NCBI GenBank assembly: GCA_009363875.1
Contig: CM018690.1
Coordinates: forward strand, 2,778,788-2,842,787
DNA length: 64,000 bases
DNA from: Mikania micrantha
Taxonomy: Eukaryota > Streptophyta > Magnoliopsida > Asterales > Asteraceae
Reading direction: 5' to 3'
Shown here: positions 12,590 to 25,860 of the stretch, piece by piece
Layout: each line of letters begins with the position of its first letter
Position numbering within the stretch: the stretch's first letter is position 1
The notes under the pieces: generated by a model
The model's database searches: none
Told to the model about the DNA's origin: nothing
Seen by the model: the letters and a program-made list of their open reading frames with translations, nothing else
Position numbers and translations under genes: made by a program

Positions 12590-13410
12590 GTAGTGTCTAG
12601 GCATGGTGTGCCAGTGGCTATTATTTCTAATCGAGACACTTAATTTACTTCTCATTTCTGGAGAAATTTCCAGGAAGAATTAGGATTGTTGATAAGCATG
12701 ACGTATCATCCTCAGACTGATGGTCAAAATGAAAGGACCACTTAAATATTGGAGGATATGTTACGAGCGTGAATAGTTAATTTTGGGAAGTAGTTGTGAT
12801 GATTATCTACCTTTAGCTGAATTCTCATATACTAACAATTATCATTCCAGTATTGGGATGCCTCCATATAAAATGTTGTATGGGAGGAAATGTCGTACTC
12901 CTGTGTTGAGGAGAAGTTGGGCAATGAGAACTGGTAAATAAAAAGGTAGTTAAAGTAACGAATGAACGAATAGATTAGATTCTAGTTCATTTGAAGGCGG
13001 CACAAGACCGTCAAAATTCCTATGTTGATAAGCATAGGATGACTATTGAGTTTCCAAGTGGGAGATTTTGTATTGTCAAAGGTCTTTCCTTGGAAAGGTG
13101 TTTATGTTTTAGAAAGCAAGGGAACTTAAGCCGCGTATTATTGGACCATTCAAGATTATAGCTCGAATTTAACGATGTTGCTTATCGTCTTGAGCTACCG
13201 AAAGAAGTGGATGGCATATATGACCATTTTCCTGTGTCATAGTTGAGAAAATGTTTGGCGGATGAATCGGCTTATGTGCCGCTAGAAGACTTGGTAATTG
13301 ATGACGAGTTGAATTATGTGGAAAAGCCGGTAGCTATATTAGACCGAAAGGTCAAACATTTGAGAAACAAGTCCTTGAACCAGGTAAAGGTTCAAGGGAA
13401 GGGAATCTGA
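12590..13410 (+). pseudogene. integrase C-terminal remnant of D
   Basis: Translated fragments in shifting frames match the end of a gypsy integrase core: HGVPVAIISNRDT near 12603-12640 and [13 protein letters not shown] near 12700-12740. The C-terminal part follows (AYRLELPKEVDGIYD near 13180-13220, LRKCLADESAYVPLEDL near 13245-13295, and a VKHLRNKSL stretch near 13350). There are many stops and indels. The pattern is that of Tekay/Del-like chromovirus integrases, but no chromodomain is identifiable. It cannot encode a working enzyme. Confidence 0.8.
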
Positions 13411-13495
13411 TGCCAGGTGGGAGTCAGAAGATGACAGGAAGGAAATTTTATCCTTTCTTTTAAGGAATAAGCGGTTTCGGGGACGAAACCTTTGT

Positions 13496-13509
13496 AAGGA
13501 GGGGAGATT
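13496..13509 (+). other. polypurine tract of D
   Basis: AAGGAGGGGAGATT immediately before the 3' LTR, the expected plus-strand primer site. Confidence 0.85.
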
Positions 13510-16239
13510 TGTAACAACCGGTTTTCAATAATGAAGCGGATTTGAAATAATAGTCAATTGAACGATTGTGGTGGTTGTAATTTAAAAATATGTAAGAATT
13601 ACGTCATTAATGGCAAGAGCACATGTGATCGCTCTAGAGATCCATGATGATTTATCAATTTTGGTTATTAGAGGTTGATAGTATGCGAGAAATGATGAAC
13701 GTGGGCGAAAACCGTGCGCGAAACGGAGTTACGGATTGTCCGGAATCGCGAAAAGAAGTTACAAATAAAAAATTGGGTAACAATCCCCTGGGGCGGTACG
13801 CCCCACGCCGAGCAATGGGCTGGGGCGATACGCCCCATGACTTATGTCGGCAAAAGTTGCGTTTAAAGATCAGATCGCATTTTTAAAGTTGTTTTCTTAT
13901 TCCTTTCGACTGGTTCTTGCTCCAGACGCAAAATTTAATATTTCTAAGTTTAAAACCTTCATTTTGAAGGCTTCTAATCATCCAGATCGCGCATAGGATC
14001 GTGTTTTCAAGTCCCGATCGTTGTTTTAACCGTAGAAATCCGTCAGATCAGGTAACAATTCGTTTTATCCTACTAGTTTAATATTGTGTGGATTAAACTT
14101 AGTTTTGATTGTAATACTATGATTATGGGTATTGATTATTGCCTAGTTGATAACTAGGGATTGTTAGAAACGAAGAACTTGTTGTTTTGATAGTTAAATC
14201 TTCATTTTGAAGCCGGGATAATGTCCGGTTGTTATGAAACCCATATCATGGTGTGATAACCAGTAGGAATGGGTAGATTATGGTTTTAAATGTAATATGG
14301 ATTATGATCCATGGATTAAACGATGATTATGATGAATTGATGTTAAAATTATTAATAGTTATGATCTTAAATAAAAATTAAATAATAAAAGTGATTAAAG
14401 ATCGTAACTAATATAATGAACATCAGTTATTTGATAAAGTGCCTAACAGAGGCATGAAATGTGATTAATTGTGATAATTGACTAAAACTTGCTAAAGATA
14501 GTAAGATAGAGTCAATTATGTGATAAACTGACTTTGAGAAAGTCAAACCAGTCAAGTGCGTTGAACTTGATTATATGTGTTATATGTATTGAGTATAGTT
14601 GTATATGTGTGAATATGCAACTAGGTATTGACGGTGAAAGTCAACGGATAAGCCATAGAAGTGGAAAAGAGGTTGTAGGAAGTGAACAACCGCTTGAACC
14701 AGGTAAGTTACCCAACTTACTGTAACATTACATATAAGTAGTAGAAAGAGTCTACTTGCGTATTTCATATATGTGAATAATGTTAAATATGTGATTGAAA
14801 CTATGGGATGAGAAATCCATTAGATTGTGTTTGTTAAGTTTCAATAGGAAACGTATATGCAATATATTTGCATTAGAATAACTGGATGACCCGGTGATTG
14901 ATTAATATGATTTGGTGTTTATAAAATAATGGGGCATAACTTGATTAATGAATCTAATGGAATTATAAGACCTTTGAGAAGGCATTATTAGTTTCAAAAC
15001 GAATGTTATGCTTGTGTGGTGTGCATAATACAAATGCATTAAAATTTAGCCGGATGAGCCGGTGAAATTGATTAAATTATTGAACGCCAAATGTGTGGCT
15101 AACCGGTTAATCCGGGAACTAAATTGTTGAACCACAAATGTGTGGCTAACCGGTCAATCCGGGAACTAAATTGTTGAACCACAAATGTGTGGCTAACCGG
15201 TTAATCCGGGAACTAAATTGTTGAACCACAAATGTGTGGCTAACCGGTTAATTCGGGAATTAAATTAAATATGACTCCACAATGGTGGATAGCCAGAGGT
15301 GCTGGCAATTGTCTAGATGGAAGTACCGGTGGGTGAACATCTTAAACTTAATAAATATGACTCCACAATGGTGGATAGCCAGAGGTGCTGGCAATTGTCT
15401 AGATGGAAGTACCGGTGGGTGAACATCTTAGACTTAATAAATATGACTCCACAATGGTGGATAGCCAGAGGTGCTGGCAATTGTCTAGATAGAAGTACCG
15501 GTGGGTGAACATCTTAGACTTAATAAATATGACTCCACAAGGGTGGATAGCCAGAGGTGCTGGCAATTGTCTAGACGGAAGTACCGGTGGGTGAACATCT
15601 TAGACTTAATAAATATGACTCCACAATGGTGGATAGCCAGTGGTGCTGGCAATTGTCTTGGATGGAAGTACCGGTAGGTGAACATCTTAAGACTTGAATT
15701 ATTTATGATATCACAAATGTGTGAATAGTCAGATGTGCTGACAAATAGCTATGGTGGAAGTACAGGAATGTGAACAGCATAGTGTAATTTTGATTAAATT
15801 ATTGTGAGCAATAGTTGATGATTGATAATGTGATATTATTACCTGGTGAGAGTCAATTCGAATAGAAATGACTCAGTTTGAATATTGATTGTGAAAAATG
15901 TATTTATACATTTTGTTGTTGAGAAACCATTGGGGTTACTTACTTAGTTCATATGAACTAATTGTGACTTATATGTGATGTTACAGGTCAAAGATAGATA
16001 TGCATTGGGCCATCAGTTCGGGCACGTTGTGAAGCAGAACTAAACGTTATGTAAATCTTTGGGGAGATTAAACTTAAACACACCAGTTTTTATTAATCAT
16101 AAATGTAAATGATTGAAATTAAGTGTGTTGAAAATATAGAAAATGAAATTTCACGCTTTCGAACATTATTTTTACGATAAAGTTTAAACTGGGACCAAGA
16201 TTGGACACGTGTAATCGTGCGCAAGGTTTGGGTGTTACA
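13510..16239 (+). repeat. 3' LTR of element D
   Basis: 2730 bp, same ends as the 5' LTR. It carries GGGGCGGTACGCCCC (13790-13804) and GGGGCGATACGCCCC (13822-13836), the four-copy 47 bp array, and five copies of the 86 bp unit (15269, 15355, 15441, 15527, 15613). Three missing 86 bp units account for nearly all of the 259 bp length difference between the LTRs. Confidence 0.95.
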
Positions 16240-16244
16240 GGTAG
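16240..16244. other. target-site duplication GGTAG, right copy (element D)
   Basis: Identical to 7094-7098; see left copy. Confidence 0.95.
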
Positions 16245-16291
16245 GCTCCGAGATTGTGAATCGGCTTGATTTTCAAAGCTTCAATGGCCAT
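16240..16291 (-). pseudogene. env-like gene of C, first 17 codons
   Basis: An ATG at 16291-16289 opens a frame (MAIEALKIKP...) that runs into the D insertion at 16244. It continues in phase in the fragment beginning at 7098 once the duplicated GGTAG is counted once. The start lies about 1 kb after the end of pol, similar to the layout in B, where an ATG opens the env-like gene about 2 kb after pol. Too short to judge alone; the call depends on this continuity. Confidence 0.7.
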
Positions 16292-17328
16292 TGTTGAGAT
16301 AATGAGTGAAGATCAGTTACAAGTGCAAAGTATGATTACAAATTTTTGTTTTTGCCTTAAGTTTAGAGAAGTAAAGACAGAGAAGAGTAACCGTTGCAAA
16401 TGAGTGCGGTTTCAATAAAGAAAAACCACCACTACTTATAACTTACCGATATTTTTACCTTAGGGTTTTTACCCGTTGGACAAACCTGTGAGCAAGAGAG
16501 AGAAAGACAAAGGACAAATGAGTACGTTCATGCACACCTTGATGTACAAACAAAGCTTTGTTAGGAATGAAGCCCGGTCTGATGTCGTTACACCGTCATC
16601 ATAAACATCAAGCTCAGACGAAATCAATGTAAGTGCGTCGTGCCAGGCGACAAGCCTGACAAGCACTTGTCCTTCGCCATAAGCAGCATTCTTAAATTTT
16701 GAATTGGAAAGAAAAGTTTTCTTGATCAAAGGAAGATCAAGAGTCTTTTTCAAGTTATTATGGAAGAAATGAAGAAGATAACCACTGATATAAATAAGAT
16801 CAGTGGTCATTAGAGATGAGAGGGGTAGGATGCTAAAATGAGAAGATATTTTCGAGTCATGAGAACAATTAATGAGGGTCAATTCAATTAATTGTAGGGA
16901 TTCTGATCTTGCAGAGTGATTAGTGACGGTCAAATCAGGTGTAAGTATCAAGAATTTGATAATTATAGAGAAAAGATTTTAACCACGAAAGCGATTTTTA
17001 ACCTCGGAAGAGCCTTATCTTCGGAAGAAATTTAACCATGGATAAGTTACAAGGTTAAAAAACTCGGAAGGAATGGAGACCTCGAAAGGGGTAAAAACCA
17101 CTGAAGGTTTAAAGTGTAACAACGGATGGTTATAGCCACGGATAGATATGAAATAGCGGCTAGCATAACCACTGATCCTATCCGTGTTTTGGTATAACCA
17201 CTGAGAGAAACCAAGGTTGTTTTATGAGTGGTTTATCAAATATCTGTTGTTAGCACAATTCTTGAAAATTATCCTTTTATATATTTATTGTAAGGTTTAA
17301 GAAACATATTCTTAACCATAATTATTTA
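16292..17328 (-). other. C region between pol and env-like gene
   Basis: No confirmed gene. It contains repeated words TCGGAAG and ACCACTGA (16980-17220), the first of which also marks C's LTR. A 160-codon minus-strand frame (16951-16469) starts MILTPDLTV and has a few hydrophobic stretches. I do not recognise it and find no similar frame at the same place in B, so it may be accidental. Confidence 0.55.
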
Positions 17329-20300
17329 TTAGCTCATATTTATCATTCCTAATTTGGCCACAAACTTAGAAAAGGATGAAGAGTCCAAAGGTTTGGTAAA
17401 TTTGTCCGCTATTTGGTCACTTGTAGAAACATGTTCTGGGACAATTAGTCCCTTTTCAAAACAGACCCTAATGAAGTGATGCCTTATTTCTATGTGTTTG
17501 GTTTTAGAGTGATAAACAGGATTCTTTATTATATTTTTGGCAGCTTCACTGTCTATTAAGAGAGGTGTTTTTAGTTCCGTTATTCTGAAATCCAACAGTT
17601 GGTATTGTAACCAAAGGATTTGAGCAGTGCAATGAGCTGCTGCAATGTACTCGGCTTCAGCAGTTGAATTTGACATCGAGGTTTGCTTTTCGCTTTGCCA
17701 TGACACTAAGCAATTTGCAAAGAACTGACATCCTCCCGAAGTAGACCTTCTGATGAGCGAACATCCAGCATAATCACTGTCTGAAAAACCAACAAGCTTA
17801 CAAGTTTGATAAGCAGGATACCAAATACCTAGCACATGAGTGCCTTTAATATATCTGAGTATCCTTTTCACAAATGATAAATGGGATTGTTTAGGGGCAC
17901 ACTGGTACCTTGTACAGACAAATGTTGCGTACATGATGTATGGCCTTGATGCAGTAAGATACATTAATGATCCAATCATTCACCTGTAGAGGGTTTGATC
18001 TACAGGTTCACCATTTTCATCTGGACTTATTCCAGGTGTGGTTTCCATGGGGGTAGAAATTATTTTACAATCATTCATTTCAAATTTATTTAGAAGATCC
18101 TTTACCTATTTAGATTGATTAATGAAAGTCCTATTAGGAGTTTGTTTGACTTGGACTCCCAAAAATGTTTTTAGTTCACTTAAAGCACTCATTTCAAACT
18201 TGGAAGAAATTAATTTAGAAAATTGTTCACACAAGGAAGGTCTTGTTGATCCAAAAATGATGTCATCGACATAGATTTGGACCAGTAAAAGTTCCTTGTC
18301 TACCCTCTTGATGAACAAGGTCTTATCAATGGTTCCCCGAGAAAATTTATTTGAATGAAGAAATTGAGAAAGAGTGTCATACCATGCTCTAGGTGCCTGT
18401 TTCAGACCATAAAGTGCTTTGTCTAGTTTGTACACCCAATCAGGGTGATGAACATCATCAAACACTGGAGATTGACAGACATAGACTTCCTCCTTTATAG
18501 TTCCATACAAGAATGCACTTTTTATATCCATCTGAAATACCTCTATGTTGTGGGATATAGCAAATGCTAGGAAGAGTCTAATGGCTTCCAGTTGGCCACA
18601 GGGGCAAAGGTTTCATCATAATCGATGCTTTCCTCTTGGCAGTACCCTTGTACTACCAATCTGGCTTTATTCTTGATTACAACGCCTCTGTCATCTGTTT
18701 TATTTCTAAATACCCATCTAGTTCCTGTAGGGTATTTTCCTGCTGGCAAGGGGCAGAGAGTCCAAACATTTTTCCTTTGTAACTATAATAGTTCATTTTG
18801 CATAGCTTCCACCCAATTATTATCTTTAAGAGCTTCCTGATACTTGGAGGGCTCAATTTGGGACAAGAAGGTTGTATGAAGGCAAAAGTTTGAAATCATG
18901 CTCCTAGTTTGAACACTCTTACCTAAATCACCTAAGATTTGCTCTAGTGGATGATTTCTGTTAAAGGGGATGATGTCCAAACAATTATTTGTAGAGGTAG
19001 CATCGGAAGAAGATGAATTTTCAGTGGGACCGGGAGAGTTTTCCGGTGAGGAAGCATGAACATGTTCAGGAATATCTACAGGTATATTATCCAAAGCTGG
19101 GGATAAGGGAGTAGATATTTGTTCATCCTGATCTTGAGGATTTATTTGATAAGAAGGGATCGAGGTAAAGAAATGAGATACTGAACATTCCTCAAGAGAG
19201 GATAGATTTACAGAGATTTGACACAACTCTGAAGAAGGAGAAGAGGAAGAGGTAGGATAAGTGTAGGTGAAGCTTTCAAGATCAAAGAGGTTGTCAGGAG
19301 CAGATGGGAAAGAGGAAGTTGATGCAGATTCATTGAATTTATCATCAATGGTTTCCTTAACAATTTTGGTCCTGAGATTGAAAGCTCAGTAAGCTTTAGA
19401 GGTTTGAGAGAATCCAACAAAATATCCAGAGTCAACTTTAGCAGCAAATTTGGACAAAGAGTCTTTTGTATTCAAGATGAAACAAGGACACCCAAAAACT
19501 TTGAAGAAATGAGGGGCTTTATGTTATGAAGAACTTCATAGGCAGTCTTGTTATGTCTCTTCACATTGTGAACTCTGTTTAAGACATAGCAAGCAGTGTT
19601 TACTGCCTCAGCCCAGAAGGATAAAGGTAATCCTGAGTCTGCAAGCATGGTTCTTGCAGCTTCAATAAGTTTCCAATTCTTTCTTTCCACAACTCCATTT
19701 TGAGAAGGAGTTCTAGGAACACTATATTGTCTAAGAATTCCTTTAGAGATGCAAAACTTATCAAGAACATGATTCTTGAATTCTGTAACATTCACACTCT
19801 TAATTGTCTTGACAGGAAGACCAAATTGTCTTTCTAGTTGAGTGATAAGGGCAATTATTTTATCAGTAGTCTCGTCTTTGCTGAAGATGAAGAAGGTCCA
19901 ACAAAATCTTGAGTAATCATCCACAACAACTAAGCAGTATCTCTTTCTTGCCAAGCTGGCTACCTTCACTGGACCAAACAGATCCATATGAAGCAGATTG
20001 AGACAGTTAGTTGATTTGTATTCCTCAATAGACTTATGTGATGTTTTATGTTGTTTTCCCTTTAAGCGAGATTCACACTGACCTTCATAGCAAAATTCTT
20101 TGGAGGGCAATCCTCTTACTAAATAAATGGTAGAAAGCTTGTGAAAAGTTTGATGGTTAAGGTGACTAAATCTTCTGTGCCAAAGAGCAGCTTCAGAAGA
20201 TGATGCTTTGGCTATCAAACATGTAGGAGAAGATGTTTGAGAATCAGTAGCCATGTCTACAACATAGACATTTCCACTTCTCTTAGCAGTTAGTAGAGTA

Positions 20301-20640
20301 TATTAATCAATTAAGATCTTTATTTTTGAATTTATTTCAGGAGAAAGAATTTTACAACTGTCCTTGGTGAAAAATGAACTAAAGTTCTTGTCCGCTAATT
20401 GAGAAACACTCAAGAGATTAAACTTGAGGTTTTCAACTAAGCTTACATCTTTGAAGTGTAGTTTTCCACTAAGAACATAACCAGACCCTACTATTCAACC
20501 CTTTGTGTTGTTTCCGAAAGAAACAGATCCTCCATTCTTTGGAATGAAGTTATTTAATATGGATCTGCATCCTATCATGTGCCTAGAGCCTCCACTGTCC
20601 ACATACCATAGATGATTTTGGTTTGAAGAGGGTCTCGGCA
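17329..20640 (-). pseudogene. pol: pol of element C (integrase, reverse transcriptase, RNase H)
   Basis: In sense order: a protease-region motif VDSGGSRHM near 20600; a gag-pre-integrase block (ALWHRRFSHLNHQTFHKL near 20180) and integrase core 20254-19472; the connection region 19226-18783; reverse transcriptase 18749-18567 and 18531-18106 with an intact YVDDIIFGS; and RNase H 17979-17329 with SDSDYAGC and AEAEYIAA. Integrase keeps the first Asp (HMDLFGP) and the Glu block (SQNGVVERKN), but the second catalytic position reads KSVNVTEF instead of the usual D-N-G-T-E-F, so Asp is lost. Frameshifts or stops separate the pieces near 20260, 19460, 18770, 18550 and 18050. The enzyme set is dead. 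Confidence 0.9.
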
Positions 20641-20858
20641 CATGAGGATCGAATGCAATAAGTTAGATATGGGTCATTATTTATTTTTAGAAGAAAGAAG
20701 TGAACGTTTTTAGAAGTTTATTTGTTTTGCTGCGTGTTATTCATCAACTTCTGTATCATTTGTATCAGCTGTTGCTGATTTTGATGCAAGATGTTGATTT
20801 GTGAATCCACAAAAGAAGGGTTCATGGGATAAGAATGTGGTGTACCAAGAATGGATGG
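20641..20858 (-). other. C gag/pol junction region
   Basis: The gag frame stops at 20859, and a further frame piece reaches about 20710 before a stop. It then passes through a TCTAACTTATTGCA stretch into the protease frame. Unlike A, B and F there is no WVP-stop plus TGCAGG arrangement here. Confidence 0.5.
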
Positions 20859-23228
20859 TCAGGGAGATGTAAGTAGAGGAGAAGATAGGTGAAAGGGTGA
20901 ATGGGTGTTTGGTCTTATTGCACTGTTAGCTGATGGTCTATTTTCTTTCTTGGACTTCTTCATCTTATTAGGGGGATTCCCTTTAAATGAAGAAGCATGT
21001 TCAGCTTTTAACAGTTCAGCGTTCAGTTTACCTCTAGCTTTCTTAAAAGGAGTTTTTGTCCTGCAATCTTCAGTAAAGTGATTGTACTTGAAACATTTCA
21101 GGCAAGAAGGAGATAGTGAAGAGTAGTTAGGGATGAATGGATTATTTGCCTTCATTATTGGATAAGGTGGGTGTGGATGAGAAGGAGGGAATTTAATGTC
21201 AACCATGGGCCTCTTTCCTTTGTCAAGATAGGCCACAGGGTTATCAGAGGTTTCGCATAGTGCTGTACCTTCAGAACTTTGAGTGTAGCTCATGGCTGGA
21301 GCAATCTCAGTTTGTTCAGAAGCATTATTGTTATGATCACTTTCCAGGTGTGTCTCTTCCGGTTTTTCCAAGTTTGTATCTGTGGGATATACAAACGTTG
21401 GAAACTGTCTCGGTTGATACGCTCTAGGAGGTGTGATCTTTATGGCTGGAAATTCATCAGGGAGAAAGGTAGGGGATAGAGGTTCAGAAACAGTTTCATT
21501 TATTTTACTGTCAATCGGGGCATAATCCTCTGGAGGACTAGTGTGATTGTACCCGATTCCAAACTTAGCCTTATGGTTAACTTGCTTACCCAGATGCATT
21601 TTGAATCCTTTGCAGGATTCAACCCACTTTTCACAGCTGACTTTGGTTTGAGACAGTTCATCTCCACAAGCCGAATATTTTTCATTTTGCAAATCAAATA
21701 AAGCTTGTAAGTTGGATTTTTCAGTTTTTAAGATAGAAATTTGGCTATCTTTATGCTTTATTAACTTTTCTACTTCTGAATTTTTATTAGCTAGTAGTTG
21801 CTCCAGCTCTTGATTTTGTTGTTGAAGCAACATGTTGGCTTTCTTTATTTTTGCAAAAGTATCAATTTACGCATCGGTGCACAGTTTTTCAAGAGTAGAA
21901 GAGGATGCCTGCGCATCAGAAGATTCTGCTTCAGGTTGATTAGAAGAGGTGGAATCTTCACCAACAGCCATCAGAGCAAATTATGTTGTCTCAGAAATGA
22001 TGAGGGCATAGCCTACATCTTCAGGCAAGCTGCTCTAGTCTACGTACTCTTGGGTGAAAAGAGTGGGTTGACTAGAAGATGAAGACTGGATAGCAGGGCC
22101 TGGTGCATTTATTTGAGGAGGAGATGGTGCAACAATCTGAAGTGGGGCAGGAGCGAGCTGGTACACGCTATCATTGGCAGCTTGAACATATTGTACATTG
22201 GTAGAAGGAGAGTTTTGTACAATATGAGCAGTCTCATGAGAGTTGTTGTGTTTTTTAAAATGTGAGGAAGATGAAGAAAAAGGTGCGGTAGAAGTATGTG
22301 AGTGTGTGTTTGGCAAAGTCACATAAGGTGAAGAGTTAGAGTTGGGAGCATTTTTGCATTCCCTAGCAAAGTGTCCAGTGCCGTGACATCTGTAACATTG
22401 GACTCTAGCCTTATTTAGACCAATCTTGGTTTTCCCATGGATACCAGGGAATTTTCTTTTTTTCCTCTTGTAGAGATTGTTAGTTCTCATGCTCAAGAGG
22501 ACAAGTTGATCAACGATATCCATCTCTTCCAAGTCATCACGTGGAAACTGATGGAGATCATCCATGATAAAACACAGATGGTCAGAAATGAGAGAATGGT
22601 CATCACAAGAAGAAGAAGAAGAAGAAGAAGAAGAGGTGATGCCAGTAGCTATGTCAATGTACTCATCATAACCTTGATCATTTATCTCAGAGTTATGACT
22701 GAGAAGAGTTGTGTTCCCTTGAACATACTCTTCTGTTGATTTACCATACTTTATTAGTTTTCTTTTCTGGTCAATCTCCCACTCAAAAGTGAGCAACTTA
22801 CCATGGAGTTGGGTAAATGAGAGTTTGCCGAAGTCTGGCGAAGATCTCATGACTATGGAATAAGTTTCCCATTTATCAGGAAAAGATCTCAAGAATCGAT
22901 TAAAAACAGAAATAGTGGGGTACACTTGACCAGCTAATTTTAGTTCACTTAAGAGAGAAGTGAACCTTTCAAATTGCTGAGTCAGTGACTCATTATTTAG
23001 TTGGCAGAATGTCTCATACTGTTGAGCCAATATCTCCCTTGTATTGGCCACAACATCATCGATACCACTGAATTGCTCTTTTAGAGCATTCCACCAGTCC
23101 TTAGCGGACTCGTGGTGAAGAAGACCAGAATATATTTCATTCAGGAGGGCCATAGCCAGCTGAGAAGTGCCTTGGCATCAAGCTCCAATTTCTGGAAGTC
23201 TTGTTCTGTGTAGTTCCGAGGATCCTTA
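20859..23228 (-). pseudogene. gag: gag of element C, main part
   Basis: Continuation of the gag begun at 50437, after E inserted at 23228/50233. Piece 23153-22035 (372 codons) has the capsid-like block (HHESAKDWWNALKEQF, FERFTSLLSELKLAGQVYP) and an intact zinc knuckle CYRCHGTGHFAREC. Piece 21833-20859 is in the same frame after stops near 22035, 21990 and 21868. It begins with a coiled coil (QQQNQELEQLLANKNSEVEK) and contains a second knuckle CLKCFKYNHFTEDC. A one-base indel near 23170 separates 23228-23170 from the rest. The Ser run near 22600 comes from a (TCT)n tract. Large bipartite gag with two knuckles and a central coiled coil is typical of this lineage. Confidence 0.88.
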
Positions 23229-25860
23229 TGTCACACCCCGAGCCGGCGGGCTGGATCGACTTTCCCGCCAGGCGGAAGGTTCACGGGATGTGATATCGTT
23301 TGATAATCGAAATGATCAGATTGTTGACATAGCACATGATAAATAAATGAGAAACGCTAACACAACAATGAAATAGAATTACAAAGTTAAATGACATTGT
23401 TTCCTCATAATTTAACTAAGTAAATCTAATCAAAAGAATCAAAGAGTTTATATCATGTATCTGTGCAAGATATACAAAACATGATTCATGGTTTTGTCAT
23501 CCAAAAGTAAGCATCTCAAAAGTAGCTAGGCCTTCTTAAAGTCCACTAGCTATGTCCCTGTAATCCTGGTGACTAAGCCTGTTCGTCATCTGAGAAAACA
23601 TGCATTTAAACAAAGTCAACACTAGGTTGGTGAGTTCATAAGTTTGATAATTGAAAACCTTGATTTGTTCACAAACACAATCACAATGTCATACAGAGTC
23701 TTGTTACTGTTTGATTCATCCGTCTCACACAATGGCTTCTCCATAGTTATATTTACAAGTAGTATTTCATCCCATCAGTTATGCTTATATATAGGGCATA
23801 AGAAAGGGTCGAGCCTACAACCCGCCCAGACGCCATCCCACCACATAACTTAACAGAATTCAACACCACTTGCAATACAACTATAGATAACCATTTTCAT
23901 CCCACCCGTTCGTCTGAGTTCATCACCCGTTGTATCATATGTAGAATAATATAATAAGAGGATTTTAGTTATCAAACCGAAGTATTGATAAACCCTCAAT
24001 GTGTTAAGGAAATTAGATTAATTTAATCTGATCCTTGTGTTATTCTATTACTTGTGGGGTTAACTGTTAATCACTTTTAATAATATAAGGGTGTAAGTTA
24101 ACCGATTGATATTTGTTCTCAAATTGAAGTGCATAGAGCCTAAAAGGAATCCATTGCAATCCTCACGTAATCAGATTACAATGCATCCGATTTACCTCTA
24201 CCACTTTGTATTACCGTAGGCCTCATCGAAACGGTTACTAGTAATATGACATGAGAGAAAATAAATCCCTCAGTCTACTAGTCAACGGGTAACGATGGAT
24301 TAATTACAATTATAACTGCAGATTAATATCACCATGTGTCGCTTTCCAGACCCTGACTTGACTAGCCCTGTCACCGGTCATACGTTACCGGCCAATGAAT
24401 CAATACGATCAACATACTAGCCCTACAAGCTAGAGGTTTGTCAAACCTATGGTGCCACCACGCTATCGTCGGTTTAGTCACATCAAACTAACTGGTCAGC
24501 GATTTGTGGAGGGACTTACAATGATCAACTTAAGTACATGGCACATGATTGAAATGATATAATACAGACAGTTCAATAGTAATCAACTGTATTGTGTTCA
24601 TCAATGTTGTTTGTTCTCAATGTTGTATGTGCTCGTTGTTAACAAAGTTAAATAAGATCATGTCTTATTAAATTATGTTAATTGTTATGTGAATGATGTT
24701 GTTATCATGAAGTTACATTATCATGATTATCATTCCTTGTTATTCCATAAAGTCACCATGTTGTCGCTAAGGTGTGGTAAGAACTAGTCTTACTACACTT
24801 AGTCGACTCAGGTGGTGGATGATAGTTGTTCCATGTTATCTTGTAATATGTATCGAGTTGTAAGCTAAGTGTTATAAGCACTTGTCTTATTACACTTAGT
24901 TAACTCTAGTGTCGAATGATGTTATGAAGATGTGTGATCTTCATATCATTCATGTGTTTTGTTCTTGTCATCCTGTTCACCTGTGATTATCTCAGTGTTC
25001 GTTCTTGTAAGAATAACTAAGTGTTATAAGAAATAATCTTACAACTATGTTATTCTATTGTGTTGATGAATTATGAAGTTATATTATCATATTCATCTTA
25101 GTTTTTCCTGTCATATCATGATCATACAAGCATGCATACAATGATAAATGATAATAAGTCAAACAATATTATCTAATCAAAGTATAAGCAATATGTTAAG
25201 CGAAAACTTTTAAATAAATAAAAGTTAAGCATGTTTCTCAGCCCCAAGAGTTTAAAATCAGTTAATGATTAGAAAAGGGGCATATGAACTCACCTTGTAG
25301 TTGTCGTGGTTGACTTAGTCTAAACAAGAATGCATGAGCTCTTTGTTGTGTCTGTTTTTGTATTCACGATCCTGTATACGATTTCACGTTGTTTATAACT
25401 TGTAAGTATGAGTTGTATATACTTGTGTGTGTGTGTGTAGGTGTTAGCTCTAGTGTTACCTAACACGCGTAAATCTTGTTCATCATTCGGTCTCGTTTAC
25501 TTGTTATGGACTCTAATAACACATGGCCCAATTAAGTTAAGGTTAGTACCCCTTGTTATTGATTTTTATGTTCAACTTGAATTTATGTCATAACAAGAGT
25601 GGTGATAAGTATAAACTTAGACTTTAGGTTAAAGATTATAAGGCCGTAGCATTTTATAACATAACTTGAAAGGTGTTTGTTAAATTCATCTTATCATTCT
25701 TGAATTCACTTATTAATACTTGTAAGAGATAAGCTTTTATGATCTAGAATCTCATTAATTCATAATTCACCACTCTTGTAGTATTTCAGAAAATTCCATC
25801 TATGTTTATCCTTAACCACTTAATTCCTTGTGTTTATTGCTACTAAACCTTGTGGGTCTC

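Larger units (their letters stand above)
7099..16239 (+). mobile_element. Element D: gypsy retrotransposon, plus strand, coding-poor
   Basis: Complete 9.1 kb unit: 5' LTR, tRNA-Met PBS, 3.4 kb interior, polypurine tract, 3' LTR, and identical 5 bp duplications. It is the only plus-strand element in the window. The interior keeps only a broken integrase tail, so D would depend on another element's proteins. The two LTRs differ by scattered substitutions plus a copy-number difference in an 86 bp tandem repeat. Confidence 0.95.

Noticed and set aside
16469..16951. 160-codon frame between pol and env-like gene of C as a new gene
   Set aside because: Not recognised and no counterpart found in B; kept only as a remark because length alone is weak evidence in AT-rich DNA.
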